Below are positions 1-6,897 of a stretch of 24,743 nt of DNA, in pieces. The DNA is from Pseudomonadota bacterium (lineage in GTDB: Bacteria; Chloroflexota; Ktedonobacteria; Ktedonobacterales; JACDGC01): positions 1 through 24,743 of the forward strand of contig JAJPKG010000097.1 in the NCBI GenBank assembly GCA_021323815.1, written 5' to 3'. Each line of letters opens with the position of its first letter. Positions within the stretch are counted from its first letter, which is position 1. The translations under genes and the position numbers were made by a program. The notes under the pieces were generated by a model. It had not been told where the DNA came from and searched no databases. It worked only from the letters and a program-made list of their open reading frames with translations.

Positions 1-121
1 ACAGCAAGATCGCCGTCAGCGGCAATGCCAAATTGGTCACCGCCGAGCCGATCAACGATATTGTCTCGCCGGTCCACAGCGAAAGAAAGGCGCGGTTACG
101 CCACAGTCCACGTTGTCGCAT
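1..121 (-). CDS. MFS transporter, N-terminal fragment (cut by window edge)
   Basis: Only the first 40 codons are in the window. The start is an ATG at 121-119 with a strong GGGAGG ribosome-binding site eight bases upstream on the minus strand. The visible protein starts MRQRGLWRNRAFLSLWTGET and continues ISLIGSAVTNLALPLTAILL. A short basic cytoplasmic N-terminus with an RNRxFLxLW motif running into a Gly/Ser/Ala/Leu-rich first membrane helix is typical of the EntS/macrolide-efflux type of major facilitator proteins. These are 12-TM proton-driven exporters. The substrate cannot be told from this part. It lies downstream of the ECF sigma factor gene on the same strand, with a gap of about 100 bp. 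Confidence 0.7.
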   Translation of the reverse strand, partial: MRQRGLWRNRAFLSLWTGETISLIGSAVTNLALPLTAILL

Positions 122-223
122 GGTCCATTCCTCCCAAAAAAGGCGCACAGTGGCTCAATGCAGGCATCAATGGACGGCTGCATCGATAAGAAACGCGGGT
201 TTGATGTATGAGAGTCCGAAGCG

Positions 224-1354
224 TTAACCGCCGGCCCGGATATCGAGAATCCGATACGTATCGCGGGCAATGGCCATATGCAGCCGGGCATCATCAGTGA
301 CACTGGCAGCAGTAATCACCAGCGCATCGATGCCGCCCACTTCCATTTCCGTTTGCCCGGCCAGCCGGATGCGCGGGTGGGCTTGCCGGAACGCCTGCCC
401 CTCTGGAGATCCCAGCGCGAGCAACGGCAGGTTGCACGTGCTGAAGGCCCGGCAGGTGCATGCCAGGTGCACGTTGGGAAACGTGCCATCATTGATGAGA
501 TGTTCGGCGGGAAGCCCATAGCGAAGTGGTGCCGGTCGCCCACAGGTCATGCAGAGCGCCGCGCCGGTGTTGATGGCTGAACTATAATAGGGAGCGGCCC
601 ATTTGATGACACGTTCGAGCGCAGCATGAAAACTGCGCGCCCCTGCGATGACCGCTGTTTGATGCTCGATCAGCTGACCGCAAACAGGGCAGCGCACCAG
701 CAATTGATTGAGGTCGCGGTTGAAGCGCACGCGCAGGCGCTGCTGACCACACTGGCAGCACCACATGCGCGTCTCTTGCCAGTCTGGCTCAGGGGCGGCA
801 TCCAACCCAAACACGGCGGCTTCGTCACGCAATTCGTTGGCGAAGATGCGCTGCAAGCGCAGCCGGCCCCGGTGCAGGCGCACGGCCAGCGCCCCCTGGC
901 TGATGCCCAGCTTCGCCGCGATCTCGTTTTGCGGCAGGTCTTCCACATAATGCGCGATCAACGCCTGGCGCAGATCCGCCGGCAGCAGCGCCAGGGCGTG
1001 GTCCAGCAGGGTCGCCAGGTCGTCGCGTTCGAGGTCGCGCACGAAATCATCATCGCTCAGGGCGTTTTCCAGCGCGGCATTGGCGTCATCCAGCCGGGTG
1101 AGATGCTGCGCGTCGTGCTGCAAGCTGCGCAGCCAGCGACGATAGACGTTCCCGGCGATGGCCGCCAGCCATGCGCGCCGCCCCTGCGGATCGGTCAGTT
1201 TGTGCCGGTTGCGCCACGCTTCCACCAGCGTTTCCTGGGTGAGATCGTCCCCGGCCTCGTCGTCGCGCGCCAGTCGCGCGCAGTGCCGCCGCAGCCACGC
1301 ATAATCATCGACATCCACGATGCTGGGGATTTGCTGTGCCAGAAGCGTATTCAT
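224..1354 (-). CDS. ECF-type RNA polymerase sigma factor with Cys-rich (zinc-ribbon-like) C-terminal extension
   Basis: The protein has 376 residues. Residues ~17-80 match sigma70 region 2 (DDEAGDDLTQETLVEAWRN, then AWLAAIAGNVYRRWLR). Residues ~115-170 match region 4, including LPADLRQALIAHYVEDL and the helix-turn-helix around NEIAAKLGISQGALAVRLHRG. Ordinary ECF factors end near residue 180. This one adds about 200 residues with two paired Cys clusters: WCCQCG (199-203) with CPVCG (222-226), and CMTCG (268-272) with CTC (299-301). These look like two zinc ribbons. The last ~70 residues form a compact alpha/beta-looking tail. An in-cis sensing or regulatory role for the extension is inference; no anti-sigma gene is adjacent. 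The start is ATG 1354-1352, with GAGGAG upstream on the minus strand. Confidence 0.85.
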   Translation of the reverse strand: MNTLLAQQIPSIVDVDDYAWLRRHCARLARDDEAGDDLTQETLVEAWRNRHKLTDPQGRRAWLAAIAGNVYRRWLRSLQHDAQHLTRLDDANAALENALSDDDFVRDLERDDLATLLDHALALLPADLRQALIAHYVEDLPQNEIAAKLGISQGALAVRLHRGRLRLQRIFANELRDEAAVFGLDAAPEPDWQETRMWCCQCGQQRLRVRFNRDLNQLLVRCPVCGQLIEHQTAVIAGARSFHAALERVIKWAAPYYSSAINTGAALCMTCGRPAPLRYGLPAEHLINDGTFPNVHLACTCRAFSTCNLPLLALGSPEGQAFRQAHPRIRLAGQTEMEVGGIDALVITAASVTDDARLHMAIARDTYRILDIRAGG

Positions 1355-1446
1355 CTCTGTCGCTGCTCCTCATGCCGCATTTGCCCACTCTATCGCATCG
1401 TGCCCTGCAAATATTACAGGACGGGAGGAAATTTTCGCAAAAGGCC

Positions 1447-1511
1447 GCCGGAGGCTGAACCTTCCGGCAGAGATGTGCGAACCCTTCTGGGCTGCAACCA
1501 AAGGAAATCCA
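1447..1511 (+). repeat. Dispersed palindromic repeat, copy A
   Basis: It lies in the gap between the sigma factor gene and the thioredoxin-NHL gene. The first hairpin is GCCGGAGG (1447-1454) against CTTCCGGC (1461-1468), with one mismatch and CTGAAC in the loop. It is followed by a spacer, then GAACCCTTCTGGGCTG and AAAGGAAATCCACC. The order of blocks is the same as in the copy at 6283-6353. Confidence 0.7.
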
Positions 1512-1527
1512 CCCCATAGAGGAGGCA

Positions 1528-3102
1528 TCATTCGTTCGGCAGGCAGAAGCCAGGGGCGCAGACATCACCCAAGGGGAGTGTTGTGACATTTCCTGTTGCG
1601 GCATCCACAACGCGAATGGCGTGGTTGTTGGTGTCGGCGACGTAGAGGCGATCTCCTGCGGCGCTGATGCCGCCCGGCTCGAAGAAACGCGCGTCGCGCC
1701 CCACGCCGTCAGCCATCCCCGCGCTGCCGTCACCCGCCACTGTCTGCACCTGCCGCCTCACGGGGTCCAGCCGCCGGATAGCGTGGTTATACGTATCCGC
1801 AATGAAAACATACCCTGCACTACATTCTCCCTCTTCGGCTTTGCTGGGGAAGGGATCAGGAGGTGGGGCCGCCACGCCGAGGGGATGCTGAAAGCGCGCA
1901 TCGTCTCCCGTGCCGTCGCGCAAGCCGAAATCGAAGAGATCGCCGCCGGCCAGCGTTGTCACCACCGCATCCGGCGTGGTGAGATCGATGGCGCGGATGC
2001 AACTGATCTCGCTATCTGCCACGTAAAGAAACCGCCCATCGTCACTCAAGGCGAGACCGCTGGGCTGGGCGAAAGCGGCGTCGCGCCCCGTGCCATCGCG
2101 CCGCCCCTCGCCGCTGGACCCTGCTGCCACGCGCATTTCGCTGGAAGGCAGATCCAGCACCCAGATCTGGTGCTGGCCCGCCATCGCGATCCACAGTGTG
2201 TCATTGTGCAAGGCGAGATCCCAAGGCGAATTGAGCGCGACCACCAGCGCGGGGCCACTGGGAAAGCGCAGCCGGTTTTGTTTGCCGGTACCGGCGATGG
2301 TCGTCACACGATATGACGCCAGGTCAATGGCGCGAATCAGATGATTATTCGTATCCGCGACATACAGCGTGCCGCCGTCCGCGCTCAGCGCCATTCCCTG
2401 CGGATTGTTGAACGTCGCGCTTTCTGCGTCGCCGTCATCGCGGCCCGCGTGGCCTGAGCCGACGGTGGCGACGTGCGCGCCCGCAAGCGTGGTGATGACG
2501 ATGCGGTGATAGCCGCTGTCGGCGATGTAGAGCCGGTCGTGCGGCGCATCCGCCAGGAGCTTGCCGGGATAGCGCAGGGCAGTGGTGGGCGTGTCGGCGA
2601 ATTCCAGGCGCAGTGGCAGGGGGGCGTCGTCCAGCGCGCCGCGCTCGCGCAGCACGCGCAATGCCTGGCCGATGGCGGCGTCGAGTTGCGCGCCATGCCC
2701 CTCGCCCGACACCGTCGCCAGCAGATAACCGGCAGGGTCCACCAGCACCAGCGTAGGCCAGCCGCGCACGCCGAAGGCATCCCATAGGCGATTGTCCTCA
2801 TCTACCACCACTGGATGATGGATGTCATAGCGCCCGATGGCCTCGCGCACGTGGTCGATCTCGTGTTCGTTGGCGAATTTCGCGGAATGCACGCCGATGA
2901 CCACCAGCGGCTGCCCGGCGTAATGATCTTCGATGGCTTTCAACTCGTCCAGCACGTGCATGCAGTTGATGCAGCAATACGTCCAGAAATCGAGCAAAAC
3001 GAGCTTGCCGCGCAACTGCTCCCATGTCAGCGGCTCAGGGGTGTTGAGCCACGCGCGGCCCGCTAATGCCGGCGCGCGTACCGGCTCGCGTTGAAACGTC
3101 AT
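1528..3102 (-). CDS. Thioredoxin-like/NHL-repeat protein (NHLRC2-like)
   Basis: The protein has 524 residues. Residues ~1-155 form a thioredoxin-like (TlpA/AhpC-type) fold with the active site WTYCCINC (W40 to C47, redox pair C44/C47), a cis-Pro-like segment RGWPTLVLVDPAG, and no signal peptide, so it is probably cytoplasmic. Residues ~170-520 form an NHL beta-propeller with repeated LYVADTNNHLIRxID-type units. The same two-domain order is known from NHLRC2 and its bacterial relatives; the precise function is not established. An in-frame Pro-rich insert (APPPDPFPSKAEEGE), encoded at about 1821-1868, looks like a captured DNA repeat (see findings). The start is ATG 3102-3100, with GGAGGAG upstream. 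Confidence 0.85.
   Translation of the reverse strand: MTFQREPVRAPALAGRAWLNTPEPLTWEQLRGKLVLLDFWTYCCINCMHVLDELKAIEDHYAGQPLVVIGVHSAKFANEHEIDHVREAIGRYDIHHPVVVDEDNRLWDAFGVRGWPTLVLVDPAGYLLATVSGEGHGAQLDAAIGQALRVLRERGALDDAPLPLRLEFADTPTTALRYPGKLLADAPHDRLYIADSGYHRIVITTLAGAHVATVGSGHAGRDDGDAESATFNNPQGMALSADGGTLYVADTNNHLIRAIDLASYRVTTIAGTGKQNRLRFPSGPALVVALNSPWDLALHNDTLWIAMAGQHQIWVLDLPSSEMRVAAGSSGEGRRDGTGRDAAFAQPSGLALSDDGRFLYVADSEISCIRAIDLTTPDAVVTTLAGGDLFDFGLRDGTGDDARFQHPLGVAAPPPDPFPSKAEEGECSAGYVFIADTYNHAIRRLDPVRRQVQTVAGDGSAGMADGVGRDARFFEPGGISAAGDRLYVADTNNHAIRVVDAATGNVTTLPLGDVCAPGFCLPNE
1821..1868 (-). repeat. C-rich repeat captured in frame inside the NHL gene
   Basis: On the minus strand the sequence runs GGGGCCCCACC-type, CTCCTGATCCCTTCCCC, AGCAAAGC, then GAAGAGGGAG. 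This resembles the CCCCACCCCCTGACCCCCTCCCC family of dispersed intergenic repeats common in Chloroflexota and other GC-rich genomes; that comparison is from memory. It is translated as PPPDPFPSKAEEGE between two NHL blades, where the other blades have no counterpart. Confidence 0.5.
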
Positions 3103-3197
3103 CAGGATATGATCTCCTCCGCGGAAAAGTGCCTGTGCTATGAATCGTAGCGTATGGGCATCCCATGTCGCCAGAGGGATTGACTGAATGACAGTTC

Positions 3198-3215
3198 TTC
3201 CCCGTTTTGGGGGAA
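3198..3215. repeat. Short inverted repeat between divergent genes
   Basis: TTCCCC (3198-3203) pairs with GGGGAA inside GGGGGAA (3209-3215) across a GTTTT loop. It lies in the 182-bp divergent gap between the NHL gene (minus) and the membrane-protein gene at 3285 (plus). No T-tract follows on either strand, so it is not a convincing terminator. Confidence 0.35.
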
Positions 3216-3242
3216 TGACGGCGCAAGCGATGTGACACGCTG

Positions 3243-3248
3243 TATAAT
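3243..3248 (+). promoter_or_regulatory. Putative -10 element (TATAAT) for the gene at 3285
   Basis: A perfect TATAAT lies 36 bp upstream of the ATG. No good TTGACA-like hexamer is present at 16-18 bp upstream, so the -35 contribution is weak. Transcription would start near 3255, leaving a leader of about 30 nt that contains the GAGAGGA ribosome-binding site. Confidence 0.4.
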
Positions 3249-3284
3249 AGGGGGAAGAGTCATTCTCAGAGAGGATCCGTTTCC

Positions 3285-3800
3285 ATGTCTGCCCTCGGCC
3301 CTTTGCCCGAAAATCCCTCGCGCCGCTCGTGGAGGCAAGCGCTCACCGAGCCTGCCAGCCTGCTCAGCGCGCTCAAGTGGGGTGCCATCACCGGCGTCGG
3401 TTATTATATTGTTAGCTTGCTCGTCATTTTCGTTGAACTGGCGCTGTTGCAGGGCAGCGGAAACCCAGCGACGAACCTGGCGTTCGCCGTGCCGGAGTGC
3501 GTGGGCATTTTCGCCCTGGGCTTCGCCCTCTATGGCGCAGGCTATCAGGCTGGCAGCGAGCGCGTGCATGTTGCGCCGGGCGTGCTGGCGGCATTGATCA
3601 TGGCACTGATATCAGCGCTGCTGAGCCGCCTCTACACTCCCGGCCTCGGCGGTCCCGCGCCCAAACAGGCTCCCGTCAGCATCGGCGTGATGATCGTCTC
3701 TCTGGTGCTCGATCTCGCCTTCGTCATCGGTTTCGGCTACATGGGCGGCTTCTATGGCGTAAAAAACAAGTTGAAAGCCACCGCCGCGAAAGGCGAGTAA
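3285..3800 (+). CDS. Small multi-pass membrane protein of unknown function
   Basis: The protein has 171 residues. A ~30-residue polar N-terminus is followed by about four hydrophobic segments: WGAITGVGYYIVSLLVIFVE; a weaker one around VGIFALGFALYGAGYQAG; VLAALIMALISALLSRLY; and VMIVSLVLDLAFVIGFGYMGGFYG. The C-terminus is short and Lys-rich (KNKLKATAAKGE). I recognise no family motif. It stands alone: divergent from the NHL gene and followed by mobile-element debris. The ATG at 3285 has GAGAGGA about 10 bases upstream. Confidence 0.75.
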   Translation: MSALGPLPENPSRRSWRQALTEPASLLSALKWGAITGVGYYIVSLLVIFVELALLQGSGNPATNLAFAVPECVGIFALGFALYGAGYQAGSERVHVAPGVLAALIMALISALLSRLYTPGLGGPAPKQAPVSIGVMIVSLVLDLAFVIGFGYMGGFYGVKNKLKATAAKGE

Positions 3801-3923
3801 GCGCTTTCATCATGAGGCGAGCGGCATGCTGAAATCCCCCTCTACGGGCGCGTACATCTCCGCCAGCTCGATCAAGCTCAGGAATTGCTGTAAATTAGCC
3901 GAGGTAGCTGGTAGGCGGCACGG
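3801..3923. other. Gap before transposase remnant; possible minus-strand coding scrap
   Basis: No complete gene is present. On the minus strand, 3893-3810 reads LQQFLSLIELAEMYAPVEGD, then FSMPLAS and a stop. That reads like the C-terminal end of a protein whose upstream part is gone. Together with the neighbouring transposase and DinD stubs it fits a decayed insertion zone. I cannot assign the fragment. Confidence 0.25.
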
Positions 3924-4644
3924 TTAGGCGAAGAGCGGCAAGGCCTGTTGGACTGGCCGGGCTTTCCAACAATGGTAAGTGGCCCTATCGAAATACCTCT
4001 TTCCCGTCGCCCCTTGCTCATGATCCTCGCTGAGGAGCGCGCCGAGCAAGAGCAAGGCGGAAGCGGTGCTGGCAAAGATGCGAATGATGCGCTCGCGGCG
4101 GCGCAATTCCTGATTGAGCCGTTCCTGGCTGTTGGTGGTCCGTAACCGTAGCCGATAGGGGGCGGGCAAGGCGAATGCCGCCGTGATATCGTCAAAGGCG
4201 GTTGCCAGCTTCGCACAGGCACCTGGCGCACGCTGCTGATAGGTCGTCAGGAATGGCTGGAGCAAGAGGCGTGCGGTCGGCAGGTCGGGCGCATCCGTGA
4301 TGGGAGGGAGGTCCACGCCCTGTAAGCTGCGTCCACACCGCCGGGCAAAGAAGTCGCTCCAACTGGCTTCGGATTCGCTGATTCCCACCTGCATGCCCAG
4401 AATCTCGCGGTAGCCCTGCTCGGTGCTGCCTGTGGCGACCAAGACGCTGCGTGGCACCACATGGTCGCCTTCACGCACCCGAATGACCAGCGCATCCACC
4501 AGGACAAATGGATACCCCATGCTCGGCAAGAGGGCGTTCATTCCATGCGCGCACGGTCGGATCGAGTTGCTCACAGAACACTACCTGAAGCAGCACGCGC
4601 CAAAAATCGCTCACAAAACAGACGAACAGATCTTCCAACCTCAT
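3924..4644 (-). pseudogene. IS256-family (mutator-type) transposase remnant, frameshifted and internally deleted
   Basis: The longest open piece (3924-4574) contains YPFVLVDALVIRVREG, GYREILGMQVGISESEASW and, near its end, TTNSQERLNQELRRRERIIR. These are blocks of the IS256/MULE transposase, including the region of the first catalytic Asp (VDAL) and the C-terminal Glu-containing region (NSQERLNxExRRR). Between GVDLP...TDAPD and TARLLLQPF the central block with the second Asp, normally about 80-100 residues, is largely missing. Upstream, a different frame starting at ATG 4644 gives MRLEDLFVCFV and then FCEQLDPTVRAWNERPL, the preceding IS256 segment. A frameshift near 4505-4530 therefore separates the two pieces. 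The N-terminal ~100 residues are absent. It cannot encode an active transposase. Confidence 0.8.
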
Positions 4645-4773
4645 CTGTTTTCAAGTGATGCAAGTTATTAGCCTCGCGCTATTCCATCTATAAAACATTG
4701 CGTGCTTGTGCTACTCTACAGGGGACAGATAGGGCCAGCGCTGTCGTTCATTTCAGCACAAGGAGAAAAGGCT

Positions 4774-4989
4774 ATGACACAGCTACCGGCCAACCCTTCC
4801 AGCAGTCCCTTTGACGCCATTCGCCACGAAGATGAACAAGGTGAATACTGGATGGCACGCGAACTCGCCCAGATGCTTGGGTATGTGAATGGTTTCACGC
4901 AATGTTCATCCCCTGGCAATGCGACAAAAATTGGCGTAGAATATCAGATGAAGAGCTACCTCAATTGCCTATGGGCGCTTAGGTCATGA
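4774..4989 (+). pseudogene. N-terminal stub of a DinD/BRO-type gene
   Basis: There are 71 codons from ATG 4774, which has a clear AAGGAG ribosome-binding site at about 4760-4765. The first ~40 residues contain FDAIRHEDEQGEYWMARELA and end QMLGY. This matches the start of DinD-like (DNA-damage-inducible protein D) and BRO-N proteins, where an F-x-x-I-R/K segment leads to W-x-A-R-x-L-x-x-x-L-GY. After LGY the sequence (VNGFTQCSSPGNATKIG...) no longer resembles the family and soon stops, so the gene is a stub of a protein normally ~250-280 residues long. Its stop codon overlaps the ATG of a Cys-rich micro-ORF as ATGA (4986-4989). Transcription and translation signals look intact, so the stub may now serve as leader sequence. 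Confidence 0.6.
4913..4942 (+). promoter_or_regulatory. Possible promoter for the leader of the Cys/Met enzyme gene
   Basis: CTGGCA (4913-4918), an 18-bp spacer and TAGAAT (4937-4942) form a moderate sigma70-like promoter inside the DinD stub. A transcript from about 4949 would have a 110-nt leader containing the micro-ORF and the terminator before the ATG at 5059. Confidence 0.3.
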
Positions 4990-5048
4990 GCAGCACGTGC
5001 ATAGTCTGCCAGCAAAGCGTATGCTGTTCGCATGCGCTTTTTTTATAG
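4986..5048 (+). CDS. Cys-rich micro-ORF, candidate attenuation leader peptide
   Basis: There are 20 codons: MSSTCIVCQQSVCCSHALFL. Four are Cys (codons 5, 8, 13 and 14). The start overlaps the stop of the preceding stub (ATGA, 4986-4989), so it could be translated by coupling; its own ribosome-binding site is poor. Cys codons 13-14 (5022-5027) lie at the base of the loop of the terminator hairpin at 5014-5040. The stop codon TAG (5046-5048) overlaps the AGGAG ribosome-binding site (5047-5051) of the next gene, a sulfur amino-acid enzyme. Whether it is translated is unproven; a chance ORF is possible. Confidence 0.4.
   Translation: MSSTCIVCQQSVCCSHALFL
5014..5044 (+). terminator. Strong intrinsic terminator or attenuator in front of the Cys/Met enzyme gene
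   Basis: AAAGCGTATGC (5014-5024) pairs with GCATGCGCTTT (5030-5040) as an 11-bp stem with a single G-U wobble and a TGTTC loop. It runs directly into seven T residues (5038-5044). It ends three bases before the AGGAG ribosome-binding site of the gene at 5059. A competing pairing exists: GCATA (4999-5003) with TATGC (5020-5024), which would take part of the terminator's left arm. Confidence 0.8.
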
Positions 5049-5058
5049 GAGCGGAGCA

Positions 5059-6294
5059 ATGGCCGAGCAGGGGTTTTCCACCAAAGCGATTCACGGCGCG
5101 CATTTTCATAGCGGCCAGGCGAGCGATCCCATTGCATTCCCCATCTTTCAGACCGCCAGCTTCAACTTTGAGAATAACGACATCATGGAGGATGTGAACA
5201 GCCGCCGCGTGCCGGGCTTCGGCTATTCGCGCGGGGGCAACCCGACGGTGGATGCCTTTGAGCGCACTCTGGCGTTGCTGGAAGGCGCTGAGAGCGCATG
5301 CGCGTTTGCTTCCGGCATGGCGGCCATCCACGCGGCCATCACGGCATTTGTGGGGGCGGGGGAACATCTGGTGGTGACGCGCAACGTCTATGGTGGCACG
5401 TATAATCTGCTGACCAACGTGCTGCCCAAAATGGGCGTGCAGCACACCTTCGTGGATATGACGGATCTTGCCGCTGTCGCTGCCGCCATCACGCCCCAAA
5501 CAAAGATGCTCTGGGCCGAGACGATCTCGAATCCGACGACGGTGGTGCTGGATCTGCCCGCGCTGGCGGATCTCGCGCATGCGCGCGGCCTGCTGCTGGC
5601 GGTGGACGCGACGTTTACCAGCCCTTATCTCAGCTCGCCCATCGCGCAGGGATGTGATCTGGTGGCGCACAGCGCGACGAAATATCTCAGCGGGCATGGC
5701 GATGTCATCGCGGGTGCGGTCTCCGGAAAGACGGAGATTATGCATCCGGTGCGGGCGATCATGGCCGGCGCGGGGGGCAACATGGCTCCATTGGAAGCGT
5801 TTTTGCTCTTGCGCGGGATGAAGACGCTGGAGCTTCGCATGGAGCGTCATTGTCAGAACGCGCAGCAATTGGCCGAAGCCCTGGCCGCGCATCCCCTGGT
5901 AGAAACCGTGATGTATCCCGGTCTGCCGTCGCATCCGCAACACGCGCTGGCGCAACGGCTGTTGCGCGGCTTCGGTGGCATGCTCAGTTTCACCGTGAAG
6001 GGCAACACGTATATCGCCCGCGATGTGGTGGATCACCTGAAGCTGGCGATGCGCGCCGGCAGCTTGGGCGATGCCGATACGCTGGCGAGTCTGCCGGTCA
6101 TCACCTCGCACCGGCTGATGTCGCCCGCCGACCGCGCGGCCACCGGGGTCAGCGACACGCTCATTCGCGTCTCGGTCGGCTTGGAAAACAGCGCGGATAT
6201 CATCGCCGACTTCGTCAACGCGCTCGACACCGTGCAGGCGCGTTTCGAGCGCCGCGCGGCACTCTCGTCGCCCGGCACGCCCGCCGGGAGTTAA
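5059..6294 (+). CDS. PLP-dependent trans-sulfuration enzyme (cystathionine gamma-synthase/gamma-lyase/methionine gamma-lyase family)
   Basis: The protein has 411 residues, the usual length of the Cys/Met-metabolism PLP family. Motifs in order: an N-terminal FSTKAIHGAHF segment, YSRGGNPTVDAFERTLALLE, the phosphate-binding FASGMAAIHAA, WAETISNPT, AVDATFTSP (Asp that pairs with the PLP pyridine), and SATKYLSGHGDVIAG with the Schiff-base Lys208. The family covers cystathionine synthesis and cleavage, methionine gamma-lyase and O-acetylhomoserine sulfhydrylase. Position 116 of methionine gamma-lyases is usually Cys; the matching stretch here, VYGGTYNLL, has Gly, so the exact reaction is open. The ATG at 5059 is preferred over 5032 because AGGAG (5047-5051) lies seven bases upstream. 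Its stop codon lies inside a palindromic repeat. Confidence 0.88.
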   Translation: MAEQGFSTKAIHGAHFHSGQASDPIAFPIFQTASFNFENNDIMEDVNSRRVPGFGYSRGGNPTVDAFERTLALLEGAESACAFASGMAAIHAAITAFVGAGEHLVVTRNVYGGTYNLLTNVLPKMGVQHTFVDMTDLAAVAAAITPQTKMLWAETISNPTTVVLDLPALADLAHARGLLLAVDATFTSPYLSSPIAQGCDLVAHSATKYLSGHGDVIAGAVSGKTEIMHPVRAIMAGAGGNMAPLEAFLLLRGMKTLELRMERHCQNAQQLAEALAAHPLVETVMYPGLPSHPQHALAQRLLRGFGGMLSFTVKGNTYIARDVVDHLKLAMRAGSLGDADTLASLPVITSHRLMSPADRAATGVSDTLIRVSVGLENSADIIADFVNALDTVQARFERRAALSSPGTPAGS

Positions 6295-6353
6295 ACCTCC
6301 CGGCTCGGAACAGAAACCCCTCCGGGCTGTTGTTCGGCGTAAAGGAATCATCC
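6283..6353 (+). repeat. Dispersed palindromic repeat, copy B (contains a stop codon)
   Basis: A perfect hairpin GCCGGGAG (6283-6290), TTAAAC loop, CTCCCGGC (6297-6304) is followed by ACCCCTCCGGGCTG and AAAGGAATCATCC. The TAA in the loop (6292-6294) is the stop codon of the preceding enzyme gene, so the element has replaced or trimmed the original 3' end of that gene. Confidence 0.75.
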
Positions 6354-6399
6354 CGCCTTGCAATGGCTAACCTACTGAATAAGAAATCAGGAAAGATAC

Positions 6400-6897
6400 A
6401 TGTCAGATAGCGAAAACACTCCCATCGAACCAAATCCGGCCAGCGCCGGCGATGCTCAGGTTCCCGATCTCGCGGCAGCAAACCTTACGCCGCCCGCCGA
6501 GGTTGAGGAACAACAGAGCGCGGCAGTTGACGAAGATCGCATCCCTGTGCCAGATGATGGGTTGGGCGAATGGCCCACGCACGGCGGGCCGCTGGGATGC
6601 CTGGTAGGGCTGACGTTCGGCTTCTTGCTGGCCGGATTCCTGGGCAGCACGCTCATCTCGTTCGTGCATTTCAGCAAAGCCGGCGCAGGGGGATGGTATA
6701 TCTTCAGCGCCGTACTGGTGATGCTCGTCTTCAGCATCCTTTTCGCCGCGCTGGGCTGGCGCATCGGCAAGCGCATCTATCGCGAATACGCGCCGACGCC
6801 CCGCCAGGTGCGCATCGCGGAGCAGATCCGCAATGCCCAGGCGAAAGGGCAGCAACCGCACGTACAACAGAAGCAGGTGACAGAGCCGAACGCATGA
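6400..6897 (+). CDS. Small two-TM membrane protein of unknown function
   Basis: The protein has 165 residues. Residues 1-65 are polar, acidic and Pro/Ala-rich and probably disordered. They are followed by a hydrophobic segment around GCLVGLTFGFLLAGFLGST, a second one around IFSAVLVMLVFSILFAALGW, and a basic, Gln-rich cytoplasmic tail (RIGKRIYREYAPTPRQ...). No recognised domain. The ATG at 6400 has AGGAAAG eight to nine bases upstream. It sits between the PLP enzyme and gyrA on the same strand and its stop overlaps a micro-ORF by ATGA. Confidence 0.75.
   Translation: MSDSENTPIEPNPASAGDAQVPDLAAANLTPPAEVEEQQSAAVDEDRIPVPDDGLGEWPTHGGPLGCLVGLTFGFLLAGFLGSTLISFVHFSKAGAGGWYIFSAVLVMLVFSILFAALGWRIGKRIYREYAPTPRQVRIAEQIRNAQAKGQQPHVQQKQVTEPNA

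Noticed and set aside
626..1519. A 297-codon plus-strand open frame
   Set aside because: Antisense to the sigma factor gene, which has clear region 2 and region 4. The plus-strand product has no domain.
4949..5040. SAM riboswitch or T-box leader before the Cys/Met enzyme gene
   Set aside because: No SAM-I core or T-box (TGGNACCGCG-like) consensus is visible. The Cys-rich micro-ORF fits the leader better.
5032..5058. Upstream start (ATG 5032) for the PLP enzyme
   Set aside because: It would lie inside the terminator hairpin, lacks a ribosome-binding site and adds nine residues unlike the family. ATG 5059 has AGGAG at the right distance.
4984..6363. A 459-codon open frame on the minus strand
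   Set aside because: Antisense to the PLP enzyme, which has all its family motifs. The composition is typical of a GC-rich shadow frame.
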